Part shown: one piece after another, positions 56,925-64,000 of the stretch | How positions within the stretch are numbered: the first letter of the stretch is position 1 | How the letters are laid out: every line of letters begins with the position of its first letter | Assembly: GCA_910574345.1 (NCBI GenBank) | Contig: CAJSZV010000003.1 | Coordinates: 62,001-126,000 of the forward strand | Length of the DNA: 64,000 bases | Source of the DNA: Clostridiaceae bacterium | GTDB taxonomy: Bacteria > Bacillota > Clostridia > Lachnospirales > Lachnospiraceae | Direction: 5' to 3' | Position numbers and translations under genes: made by a program | Notes under the pieces: model-generated | Told to the model about the DNA's origin: nothing | Database searches by the model: none | Seen by the model: the letters and a program-made list of their open reading frames with translations, nothing else

Positions 56925-59057
56925 ATGACAGAAGATTTATTAAAACAGAGAAAAGATATGCTTGCCGCACTATTTCAGGAGAAATCCTATGTTCCTATGA
57001 AACTGAAGGAACTGGCTATATTTTTAGACATTCCAAAAAGCCAGAGGGACGAACTGAAAGAAGTCCTGGATATCCTGCTTCGGGAAGGGAAGATCGGCAT
57101 ATCGAAAAAAGGAAAGTACGGCAAAGTCCAGGATTTTGCCCGGATCGGAGTATTCTCAGGCCATGCCAGGGGATTCGGCTTTGTCACCATTGAGGGGCAG
57201 GAGAAGGATATCTTTATTCCGGCGGAGAAAACAGCAGGGGCCATGGATGGGGATCAGGTCCAGGTAGTGGCGGAGGAAGACGCAAAAGGCAGCCGCAGAC
57301 CGGAAGGGGCCGTTGTAAAGATACTCAAACATGCCAATGAGACCATTATCGGGTATTATCAGAAGAATAAAAATTTCGGTTTCGTCCTTCCTGATAATCA
57401 GAAACTGAACCAGGATATTTTCATTCCCCAGGGAAAGGATATGGGAGCGGTTACGGGCCACAAGGTAGTGGTCCATGTGACGGATTTCGGTGGGGAGAGA
57501 AGGAAACCGGAAGGGGAAGTGACGGAGATCATTGGCCATGTGAACGATCCGGGTACGGATATTCTGTCAGTCATAAAAGCTTATGGCCTGCCGGAAGGCT
57601 TCTCCCATGAGGTTATGGAGCTGGCCAGCCGGATGCCGGAGGAGGTGGACCCGCGGGAGACCAAAGGGCGCCTGGATCTGCGCTGTCTTCCGACGGTGAC
57701 CATTGACGGCGAGGATGCCAAGGATTTGGACGATGCCATTACGATTTCCAAAGAACAGGACGGGCGCTATACCTTAGGCGTCCACATTGCAGACGTGACC
57801 CATTATGTCAGGGAAGGCAGCGCCTTGGACGAGGAAGCCTTTAAAAGGGGAACCAGCGTCTATCTGGTGGACCGGGTGATTCCTATGCTCCCCCATAAAT
57901 TGTCCAACGGCATCTGTTCTCTCAATGCGGGAACAGACCGTCTGGCATTGAGCTGTATCATGGAGATTGACGGCAGGGGAAATGTCCTTGGACACCGGAT
58001 TGCAGAGACAGTGCTCCGGGTGGACAGACGGATGACTTACACGGCGGTCAACGCCATTGTTACAGACAGGGATCCGGAAGTGATGGAGGAATACAGGGAA
58101 TTGGTGCCCATGTTCGATCTGATGAAAGAACTGGCGGACATCTTAAGGGAGAAGCGGAGGAAGCGGGGATCCATTGACTTTGATTTTCCGGAAAGCAGGA
58201 TTTTGCTGGACAGCAGAGGAAAAGTGGTGGATATAAAGCCCTATGAGCGGAATGCAGCCACAAAGATCATCGAAGATTTTATGCTCATAGCCAATGAGAC
58301 CGTTGCGGAGGATTATTTCTGGCAGGAACTTCCCTTCGTCTATAGGACCCACGATTATCCCGACCCGGAGAAGATGAAAAGGCTGGGAACATTTATCAAC
58401 AATTTCGGATACACCATGCGGACTCAGAACGGAGAAGTCCACCCAAGAGAAGTGCAGAAACTTCTGGACAGGATTGAGGGGACATCGGAGGAGGCTCTTA
58501 TTAGCCGCCTGACCCTCCGCTCCATGAGACAGGCAAAGTATACCACCATGTGCACCGGCCATTATGGTTTGGCAGCCAATTATTATACCCATTTTACGTC
58601 GCCTATCCGCCGGTATCCGGATCTGCAGATTCACCGTATTATTAAGGAGAATCTGCAGGTGGGCTTAAGCCCCAAGAGGATTGCCCACTATGACAGGATC
58701 CTTCCCGAAGTGACAGTTCAGTGTTCCGCCATGGAGCGGCGGGCCGATGAGGCGGAGAGGGAGACAGACAAGCTGAAGAAATGCGAATACATGTCCCGCC
58801 ATATGGGTGAAACTTATGAGGGCGTGATTTCCAGCGTCACAAACTGGGGCCTTTATGTGGAACTGCCCAATACGGTGGAGGGGATGGTGAAGGTCAGCGA
58901 TCTTTCGGGGGACTACTTTATCTTTGACGAGGAGCATATGGAGCTTGCGGGGGAAGCTACTCATATCCGCTATAAGCTGGGGCAGAAGGTCCGTGTTGTG
59001 GTGTCCGGCACAGACAGACTGACCAGAACTATTGATTTTATTCTGGCAGAAACGTAA
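56925..59057 (+). CDS. rnr: Ribonuclease R
   Basis: 710 residues, AGGAGG before the ATG. An N-terminal winged-helix segment, OB/cold-shock domains (about 70-215; [20 protein letters not shown]), the catalytic RNB domain (about 250-575) with active-site Asp residues in [15 protein letters not shown], and a C-terminal S1 domain (about 622-705; [20 protein letters not shown]). It degrades structured RNA 3'-5' and, with SmpB-tmRNA, non-stop messages; smpB follows 16 bases downstream. Confidence 0.97.
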   Translation: MTEDLLKQRKDMLAALFQEKSYVPMKLKELAIFLDIPKSQRDELKEVLDILLREGKIGISKKGKYGKVQDFARIGVFSGHARGFGFVTIEGQEKDIFIPAEKTAGAMDGDQVQVVAEEDAKGSRRPEGAVVKILKHANETIIGYYQKNKNFGFVLPDNQKLNQDIFIPQGKDMGAVTGHKVVVHVTDFGGERRKPEGEVTEIIGHVNDPGTDILSVIKAYGLPEGFSHEVMELASRMPEEVDPRETKGRLDLRCLPTVTIDGEDAKDLDDAITISKEQDGRYTLGVHIADVTHYVREGSALDEEAFKRGTSVYLVDRVIPMLPHKLSNGICSLNAGTDRLALSCIMEIDGRGNVLGHRIAETVLRVDRRMTYTAVNAIVTDRDPEVMEEYRELVPMFDLMKELADILREKRRKRGSIDFDFPESRILLDSRGKVVDIKPYERNAATKIIEDFMLIANETVAEDYFWQELPFVYRTHDYPDPEKMKRLGTFINNFGYTMRTQNGEVHPREVQKLLDRIEGTSEEALISRLTLRSMRQAKYTTMCTGHYGLAANYYTHFTSPIRRYPDLQIHRIIKENLQVGLSPKRIAHYDRILPEVTVQCSAMERRADEAERETDKLKKCEYMSRHMGETYEGVISSVTNWGLYVELPNTVEGMVKVSDLSGDYFIFDEEHMELAGEATHIRYKLGQKVRVVVSGTDRLTRTIDFILAET

Positions 59058-59073
59058 GAAGGGGGAAATTTAT

Positions 59074-59538
59074 ATGGGAAGTCAGGCAGTAAAATTAATT
59101 GCCAACAACAAGAAGGCATATCATGACTATTTTATAGAAGATAAGTATGAGACGGGAATCGAGCTTTTCGGCACGGAAGTGAAGTCCATCCGCATGGGCA
59201 AATGCAGCATCAAAGAAGCTTTTATCCGTATTGAGAAAGGAGAGGTGTACATCTACGGCATGCACATTAATCCTTATGAGAAGGGCAATATTTTCAACAA
59301 AGACCCTCTGCGGACCAGGAAACTTTTGCTGCATAAGTCGGAGATTGCAAAGCTGGGCTCTAAGATTGTGGAGAAAGGATATACTCTGGTGCCCCTCCAG
59401 GTATATTTTAAGGGCAGTCTGGTGAAGGTGGAGATGGGGCTGGCAAAGGGCAAGAAGCTGTATGACAAGCGGGATGATATTGCCAAAAAAGACCAGAAGA
59501 GGGAGATCGAGCGGGAGATGAAGCAGACCTTCCGGTAA
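59074..59538 (+). CDS. smpB: SsrA-binding protein SmpB
   Basis: 154 residues from the ATG at 59074 with AAGGGGG upstream; the frame opens at 59032 inside rnr. Landmarks: [50 protein letters not shown] and the C-terminal basic tail [20 protein letters not shown] that enters the decoding centre. It delivers tmRNA to stalled ribosomes. The tmRNA gene itself was not seen downstream. Confidence 0.97.
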   Translation: MGSQAVKLIANNKKAYHDYFIEDKYETGIELFGTEVKSIRMGKCSIKEAFIRIEKGEVYIYGMHINPYEKGNIFNKDPLRTRKLLLHKSEIAKLGSKIVEKGYTLVPLQVYFKGSLVKVEMGLAKGKKLYDKRDDIAKKDQKREIEREMKQTFR

Positions 59539-59565
59539 AGAGAAAAGATACAGGATGGAGCGCAC

Positions 59566-61764
59566 ATGAGAAGAAAGCTGACAACCACATTACTTTTGTC
59601 ATGTTTCTTGATGCTGTGCTTTTCCCAGGCAGTCTTTGGAGGCTGGAGGGAACAGCGCCAGTGGAAATATGAGAATGAAGACGGAAGCTATAAGGAAGAC
59701 GAGTGGTTTACGGATCAGGCGGGAAAGACCTATTATGTAAATAAAGAGGGGATTATGACCGTAGGCTGGTATGCAGATGAGGAAGGTGCAAAGTATTTTT
59801 TTGACAGCAAGGGCGTTATGGTCAGAGGGCTGACGGAGATTGGCGCCATGGCCTTCTATTTTCAGGAAGACGGCAGGCTGTTTGAGGGAGATATGACCAT
59901 AGAAGGGCATCTGTTTCATTTTTCCAGGGAGGGGACGCCTCTGCCGGGAGAGTTTGCCGGTTTTACTCCCTCATACACATCCGCAGGCCTGCCTTTGCGG
60001 GAGTCCGGGGAGTATGATAACAGAAATCCGGGACATTATCTGCCCTTTGTCCTGCTTTTTTTCATAGCGGTCTGGATGGGCTGGATGGGAAGGCGGAAAA
60101 AAGAGGGATGCGAGATGATGTTTGTCTTTGCGGCGGTCCTTTTATCCAGCACCCCGGTTTTTACCCGGTATCTGAATTACGGCCATGATCTGACTTTCCA
60201 TTTAAACAGGCTTCTGGGAATAAAAGAATCCTTAAAGGCGGGGATGTTTCCCGTAAGGATCAACGGCTTTACTTTTAACGGTTACGGATATCCTGACCCT
60301 GTCTTTTATCCCCAGCTGTTTCTCTATATTCCGGCAGTGCTCCATATTCTGGGAGCGCCTTTTACGGCGTCTGTCCATACGTTTTTGCTGCTGTGCAATT
60401 GGGCGGGGGCTATGACCATGTATCTGTGCGGAAAAAGGCTTTTTGGCAAACCGTCCATTGCATGCATGAGCAGCATGATTTATGCCATGGGAGTCTACCG
60501 CCTGTGCAACGCATATACGAGAGCAGCCTACGGAGAATTGCTGGCTATGATCTTCTTCCCCCTGGTCATCTGGGGACTGTATGAATTGTTTTACGGGCAG
60601 GAGCGGTACTGGATTGTGCTTCCCATAGCCTTTACCGGGATCTTTCAGAGCCATCTGATCAGCACCGTTCTCATTGCCGGGGCGTGTGTGGTCTTCGGCA
60701 TAGCGGGAATCCGGCAGCTGAAGGAAAAGAAGCGGCTGCTTGCTTTCGGGAAAGTCATGGGACTTACTTTATGTCTGAATCTGTGGACTTTGGTTCCTCT
60801 TTTGCAGTACATGTCAGCGGGAATGGATACCTCTTCTCTGCAGTTTGCGGCGGAGAGCAATGCAGCCCCGTGGCCGGTGCTCTTAGAGATTTTTCCGGAA
60901 GCGGAAGGCTCATCCCCAAACCTGGTGGAAGATCTGTCGTCTGTGATGCCTCTGTCCCTGGGCCTGGTGCTGATTGCAGGAACCCTTCTGGTTCTGGCTC
61001 TCTGCTTATTCACGGAGGAGAAGGCGCCGAAGGCGGTGAGGGTACTGTTGTGGACGGGAATCGGTCTGACCGTGGCCGCCAGCGACTTATTTCCCTGGCG
61101 CCTGCTTGTGAGGATCCCGGTTATGAAAACGGCGGCTTCCTATATCCAGTTTCCCTGGCGTTTTCTGGCCATTGCCACCTGCTGTCTCCCTCTTGCCGCG
61201 GCGTATGGAGCGGAGAGGGTGTGGAACAAAAAAAACAGGGGTCTTCTGTATACCGGCGTTCTTTTAGCCGCCATGGTGTCCACTCAGTACTATATTGATC
61301 AGGTAAACGGCACACAGGCCAGAGTCTGGACAGAACATAATGTGACTTCCGCCATAGGAAAGACGGAATATCTGTATCCTGAAACCCCCATAGACAATCT
61401 CCAGGGCCAGGTATATATTTCGGAAGATCAGGTGACGGTTGAAAACCTGGAGAGAGGGAAACTTTCCCTTAGGCTGAGCTATGAGAATACAGGCAGGGCT
61501 CAGGAGGCCTGTATAGATGTGCCCCTTTTCTATTTTCCGGGATACAGGGGAGAAGACGGAAACGGCGCTCCCCTGACAGTGGAGAGGGGAGAGGGAAACC
61601 TGGTCCGGGTAAATGTTTCCGGCCGGTCAGGCCAGGTTCATGTATTTTTCCGGGAGCCGTTCCTGTGGAGAGTGACGGAGCTTATCTCATTGGCCGCGGC
61701 TGTATTGGCCATATGGGAAATACGGGGTATTAGGAGAGGCAGTACCGATGGAAAGGGAATATAG
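59566..61764 (+). CDS. Membrane glycosyltransferase-like protein with N-terminal wall-binding repeats
   Basis: 732 residues. A signal peptide (about 1-25), then roughly 100 residues of aromatic/Gly repeats that look like cell-wall/choline-binding (CW) repeats: WFTDQAGKTYYVNKEGIMTV, GWYADEEGAKYFFDSKGVMV and AFYFQEDGRLFEGDM. A spacer leads to a polytopic membrane region (about 163-570, about ten segments) with YGHDLTFHLNRLLGIKESLK and PVRINGFTFNGYGYPDPVFY, the conserved start of the YfhO/PTPS-related membrane family. The family is GT-C-like and acts on polyprenyl-linked sugars. The C-terminal soluble part (about 585-710) is extracellular. The fusion is unusual. The stop overlaps the next gene by 17 bases. 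Confidence 0.72.
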   Translation: MRRKLTTTLLLSCFLMLCFSQAVFGGWREQRQWKYENEDGSYKEDEWFTDQAGKTYYVNKEGIMTVGWYADEEGAKYFFDSKGVMVRGLTEIGAMAFYFQEDGRLFEGDMTIEGHLFHFSREGTPLPGEFAGFTPSYTSAGLPLRESGEYDNRNPGHYLPFVLLFFIAVWMGWMGRRKKEGCEMMFVFAAVLLSSTPVFTRYLNYGHDLTFHLNRLLGIKESLKAGMFPVRINGFTFNGYGYPDPVFYPQLFLYIPAVLHILGAPFTASVHTFLLLCNWAGAMTMYLCGKRLFGKPSIACMSSMIYAMGVYRLCNAYTRAAYGELLAMIFFPLVIWGLYELFYGQERYWIVLPIAFTGIFQSHLISTVLIAGACVVFGIAGIRQLKEKKRLLAFGKVMGLTLCLNLWTLVPLLQYMSAGMDTSSLQFAAESNAAPWPVLLEIFPEAEGSSPNLVEDLSSVMPLSLGLVLIAGTLLVLALCLFTEEKAPKAVRVLLWTGIGLTVAASDLFPWRLLVRIPVMKTAASYIQFPWRFLAIATCCLPLAAAYGAERVWNKKNRGLLYTGVLLAAMVSTQYYIDQVNGTQARVWTEHNVTSAIGKTEYLYPETPIDNLQGQVYISEDQVTVENLERGKLSLRLSYENTGRAQEACIDVPLFYFPGYRGEDGNGAPLTVERGEGNLVRVNVSGRSGQVHVFFREPFLWRVTELISLAAAVLAIWEIRGIRRGSTDGKGI

Positions 61765-63613
61765 GGGAATGAACATGTGGATGAAGGCCGCTTACGCCGC
61801 CTGTATGGTTGCGGCCATGGGCGGTATTGTCAGAATATACGGCCTGGAGGATGTTGTGTTCTTTAATAAGGGGGTCATCTCCCTGGGAGCTTTTGTGCTG
61901 GGATACGTCATGACGGAGAAATCATGGCATGCCTGCCGTGAGGACAGAAGAAGATTTCTCATCTCCTACCTTTTGTCCCTGGGCCTGGTGTTTACAGAGA
62001 TCCTGGGAGCGGCCATGAGGCTGGAAGTGACAAGAGGAGGCGTGAACCTGAGCATATGGGGAGGCCTTTTTATGGCTGGCGCCGCCATGCTGCTGGCTGT
62101 TATGGTGAGCCCTCTTTTTTATGAGATCACAGGATATTCCATGAAAAGAGGAAAAGATTATGGGAACCGCAGACAGTTAAACCTGGTTTTTTTTCGGGCG
62201 TGGGGAATTTTGGCTGTGGGATATCTTCCCTGTATTCTGGCATTTTATCCGGGACTTTACTGCTATGATATGGTGTGGCAGTGGTCCCAGTTTGATGCCT
62301 GGCAGTTCACAACCCATCATCCTCTGATTCATACGCTTTTCAGCGGCGGCCTTATAGAGCTGGGCAATATCCTCGGCGGCTCTTACACCAAAGGACTCTT
62401 TCTCCATTCCCTGGTTCAGACGATGTTTCTTACGGGGGCCATGGCCTATGGAATCCGGTTTCTGGCAAAGATTGGAACTCAAAGCGCGGGGCTTATATTG
62501 ACAGGGCTTTTTTTTCTTTTCTTTCCCTTCTTTTCGGTAATGGGAATCAGCACCACAAAGGATACGGTGTTTGCCGGCTTCTTCCTGATTACCTTTGTAG
62601 GTGTCTGTGATATGGCGGCGGAGCGAAAGTTTTATGGAGGATGGCGCCTTGTCCTTTTTGTGGTATCCGCCGTGTCCATGTGCCTGTTCCGCAACAATGC
62701 CGTCTATGGCCTGGCAGTGATGGCGTGCTTTTTTGGCTTTGGATGGCTGATTCAGAAGGCCAGGAGGAAGCAGGGAGGGTTGTTTCTGAAAGCCGCAGGC
62801 CTTACCTTTTTATGCATCGCGGTGAGCCAGGGCATGTTTTTTGCGCTGGAGAAGGGGCTTGACGCGGAAAAAGGAAGCAGGGCGGAGATGATGAGTCTGC
62901 CCATGCAGCAGATGGCCCGCTCCTACGTATACCATCAGGAGGAATTTACTCCAAAGGACAAGGAGGAACTTCTGCGGTTTTTTGACGAATCCTGGCTTCT
63001 GCGGTACAAATATTATGTGTCGGACCCGGTAAAAGCGGGGATGAATATGGAGCAGTTTGAGATGTCAGACTTTCTGAGACTGTGGGTGAGGCTGGGAAGA
63101 CAATTTCCGGGGGAGTATGTGAAATCTCCTCTTTACAACATGATGGGGCTGTGGTATATGGGAGGCGATTCCAGCTGTTATGTGGAGTACAGCATGTCAG
63201 AGCCCTTCGATGAGGCCCACAGGGTGGAGACCAGAAGCAAACTGCCGTGGCTGAAAGCTTATTATTCCTGGTTCACCGACGAAAACCTGCAAACATTCCT
63301 GCCGGGACTGTCCGTCTTTTTTTATACTTCTTTTTATAGCTGGTGTGTTCTCCTGGCGGCAGGTATTCTGCTGGCAAAAAGGAAGTATCTTTATCTGATA
63401 CTTCCTCTGTTCTTGGGCTGCTATGGGTTTACGCTGGTGTTCGGTCCCTGCGTCATCATAAGATATTTTTTAGGAATTATGCTGTGCATTCCCATACTTG
63501 GAATCATGACTTTTCAGACTTTTCCTCAAGAAGGCGAAGATACTCATGGTGGGTCTGAATCAGACGGAATTCAAAGTCCTGCCGATTCTTGCGGATCAGG
63601 GTCTGAAGGATGA
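61748..63613 (+). CDS. Large polytopic membrane protein, DUF6020-like
   Basis: 621 residues from the ATG at 61748 (AGGAGAGG 8 bases upstream; inner ATGs at 61769 and 61775 are possible). About twelve membrane segments. The motif YPGLYCYDMVWQWSQFDAWQ, followed by THHPLIHTLFSGG and MGISTTKDTVFAG, fits the DUF6020/GT-C-like membrane glycosyltransferase group found in wall-polysaccharide clusters. It is coupled to the preceding gene by overlap. The last 37 residues are hydrophilic and Gly/Ser/Asp-rich (EGEDTHGGSESDG) and run antisense into the convergent GT2 gene, so the true end may once have been earlier. Confidence 0.78.
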   Translation: MEREYRGMNMWMKAAYAACMVAAMGGIVRIYGLEDVVFFNKGVISLGAFVLGYVMTEKSWHACREDRRRFLISYLLSLGLVFTEILGAAMRLEVTRGGVNLSIWGGLFMAGAAMLLAVMVSPLFYEITGYSMKRGKDYGNRRQLNLVFFRAWGILAVGYLPCILAFYPGLYCYDMVWQWSQFDAWQFTTHHPLIHTLFSGGLIELGNILGGSYTKGLFLHSLVQTMFLTGAMAYGIRFLAKIGTQSAGLILTGLFFLFFPFFSVMGISTTKDTVFAGFFLITFVGVCDMAAERKFYGGWRLVLFVVSAVSMCLFRNNAVYGLAVMACFFGFGWLIQKARRKQGGLFLKAAGLTFLCIAVSQGMFFALEKGLDAEKGSRAEMMSLPMQQMARSYVYHQEEFTPKDKEELLRFFDESWLLRYKYYVSDPVKAGMNMEQFEMSDFLRLWVRLGRQFPGEYVKSPLYNMMGLWYMGGDSSCYVEYSMSEPFDEAHRVETRSKLPWLKAYYSWFTDENLQTFLPGLSVFFYTSFYSWCVLLAAGILLAKRKYLYLILPLFLGCYGFTLVFGPCVIIRYFLGIMLCIPILGIMTFQTFPQEGEDTHGGSESDGIQSPADSCGSGSEG

Positions 63614-64000
63614 TGCCGGAAAAGAGAGATAAAAGGGCGGCAATCATGGCAAAGCCGCACACGATCAGCGTGGGATAGCGGGGAACCAGTCCTGTCTGCA
63701 GATATTCTGTAAACACAGGGATGAAAAATAAGGCGGACAGGACAGTGAGGCTCAGAGCGAGGGAGCCGAAAAAGGCCAGGGGTTTGTAGTCCCGGTACAG
63801 GCGCATAATGGTTCTTAATACCTTGGCTCCGTCAGAAAATGTGTTCAGTTTGGAGACGCTTCCGTCAGGACGGTCCCGGTAGTCAATAATCACATTCCGG
63901 ATGCACATATTCTTGTCCACCGCATGGATGCTCATCTCAGTCTCGATCTCGAATCCTTTGGAGAGTACGGGAAAGGTCTTGACAAACTCATAGCTGAAGG
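63504..64000 (-). CDS. GT2 family glycosyltransferase (5' end cut by window edge)
   Basis: C-terminal 165 residues are visible; the start lies beyond the right edge. The sequence FSYEFVKTFPVLSKGFEIET, then IIDYRDRPDGSVSKLNTFSD and the two C-terminal membrane segments (LAFFGSLALSLTVLSALFFI; LIVCGFAMIAALLSLFSGII), match the DPM1-like GT2 family that transfers sugars to polyprenyl phosphate. It is encoded convergently to the DUF6020-like gene and overlaps its 3' end by 110 bases. It fits with the two preceding membrane proteins as part of a surface polysaccharide or wall glycosylation set. Confidence 0.85.
   Translation of the reverse strand, partial: FSYEFVKTFPVLSKGFEIETEMSIHAVDKNMCIRNVIIDYRDRPDGSVSKLNTFSDGAKVLRTIMRLYRDYKPLAFFGSLALSLTVLSALFFIPVFTEYLQTGLVPRYPTLIVCGFAMIAALLSLFSGIILQTLIRKNRQDFEFRLIQTHHEYLRLLEEKSEKS

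Noticed and set aside
59539-59565. tmRNA (ssrA) expected after smpB
   Set aside because: The gap is only 27 bases and the downstream sequence is coding; no tmRNA-like ends were seen.

Overview
The window looks like a chromosomal segment of a Gram-positive gut anaerobe of the class Clostridia, most likely Lachnospiraceae of the Enterocloster/Hungatella type. Reasons: roughly balanced base composition, strong AGGAGG-type ribosome binding sites, several TTG/GTG starts, a T-box leader on pheST, a flavodiiron protein, a U32 peptidase beside ruvAB/zapA, and LplABC-type sugar transporters paired with a membrane-bound AraC regulator. The species assignment is inference; no rRNA is present. No phage, insertion sequence, CRISPR array or tRNA gene was seen.

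Region 1 (1-12.7 kb) is a polysaccharide-use locus. Leftward, three heparinase II/III-type proteins and one sulfatase form a tightly overlapping operon (the last gene is cut by the window edge). Rightward from the same intergenic region runs a lipoprotein binding protein, two permeases and an AraC regulator with an extracytoplasmic sensor. None of the lyases or the sulfatase has a signal peptide, so the layout suggests import of sulfated uronic-acid oligosaccharides (glycosaminoglycan-like) followed by cytoplasmic desulfation and lysis.

Region 2 (12.7-31.3 kb) is mostly housekeeping: asparagine synthetase A with an orphan citrate-lyase-ligase-like gene, a cytidylate-kinase-like protein, a four-SH3b NlpC/P60 wall hydrolase, a YprB-type exonuclease, then the ruvA-ruvB-zapA-U32-ftsW-pbp run. 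After it come a Nudix hydrolase, a SleB-type wall hydrolase, an unlisted 48-residue gene on the minus strand, a GH1 phospho-beta-glucosidase and an M32 carboxypeptidase.

Region 3 (31.3-45.7 kb) is accessory: LysR/peptide-type binding lipoprotein/FAD oxidoreductase, a YihY membrane protein, a spore-photolyase-like radical SAM protein, an MFS permease, an Rpn-type PD-(D/E)XK nuclease, a LysR-controlled heterodimeric ABC exporter with one degenerate ATP site, and an FprA flavodiiron protein.

Region 4 (45.7-50.8 kb) is an alpha-glucoside PTS operon: RpiR regulator, EIICB, GH4 6-phospho-alpha-glucosidase, EIIA and a YczE-like membrane protein, preceded by tandem operator-like repeats. Region 5 (50.8-59.5 kb) holds T-box-pheS-pheT, enolase, secG, rnr and smpB. 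Region 6 (59.5-64 kb) holds surface-polysaccharide-type membrane glycosyltransferase genes, one with an unusual N-terminal wall-binding-repeat domain, ending in a convergent GT2 gene cut by the window edge.

The most unusual items are the cytoplasmic lyase/sulfatase operon, the wall-repeat/membrane glycosyltransferase fusion, the enolase leader hairpin that buries its ribosome binding site, a 25-bp imperfect inverted repeat between pheS and pheT, and the tandem repeats before the PTS operon. No wholly new system could be demonstrated from sequence alone.
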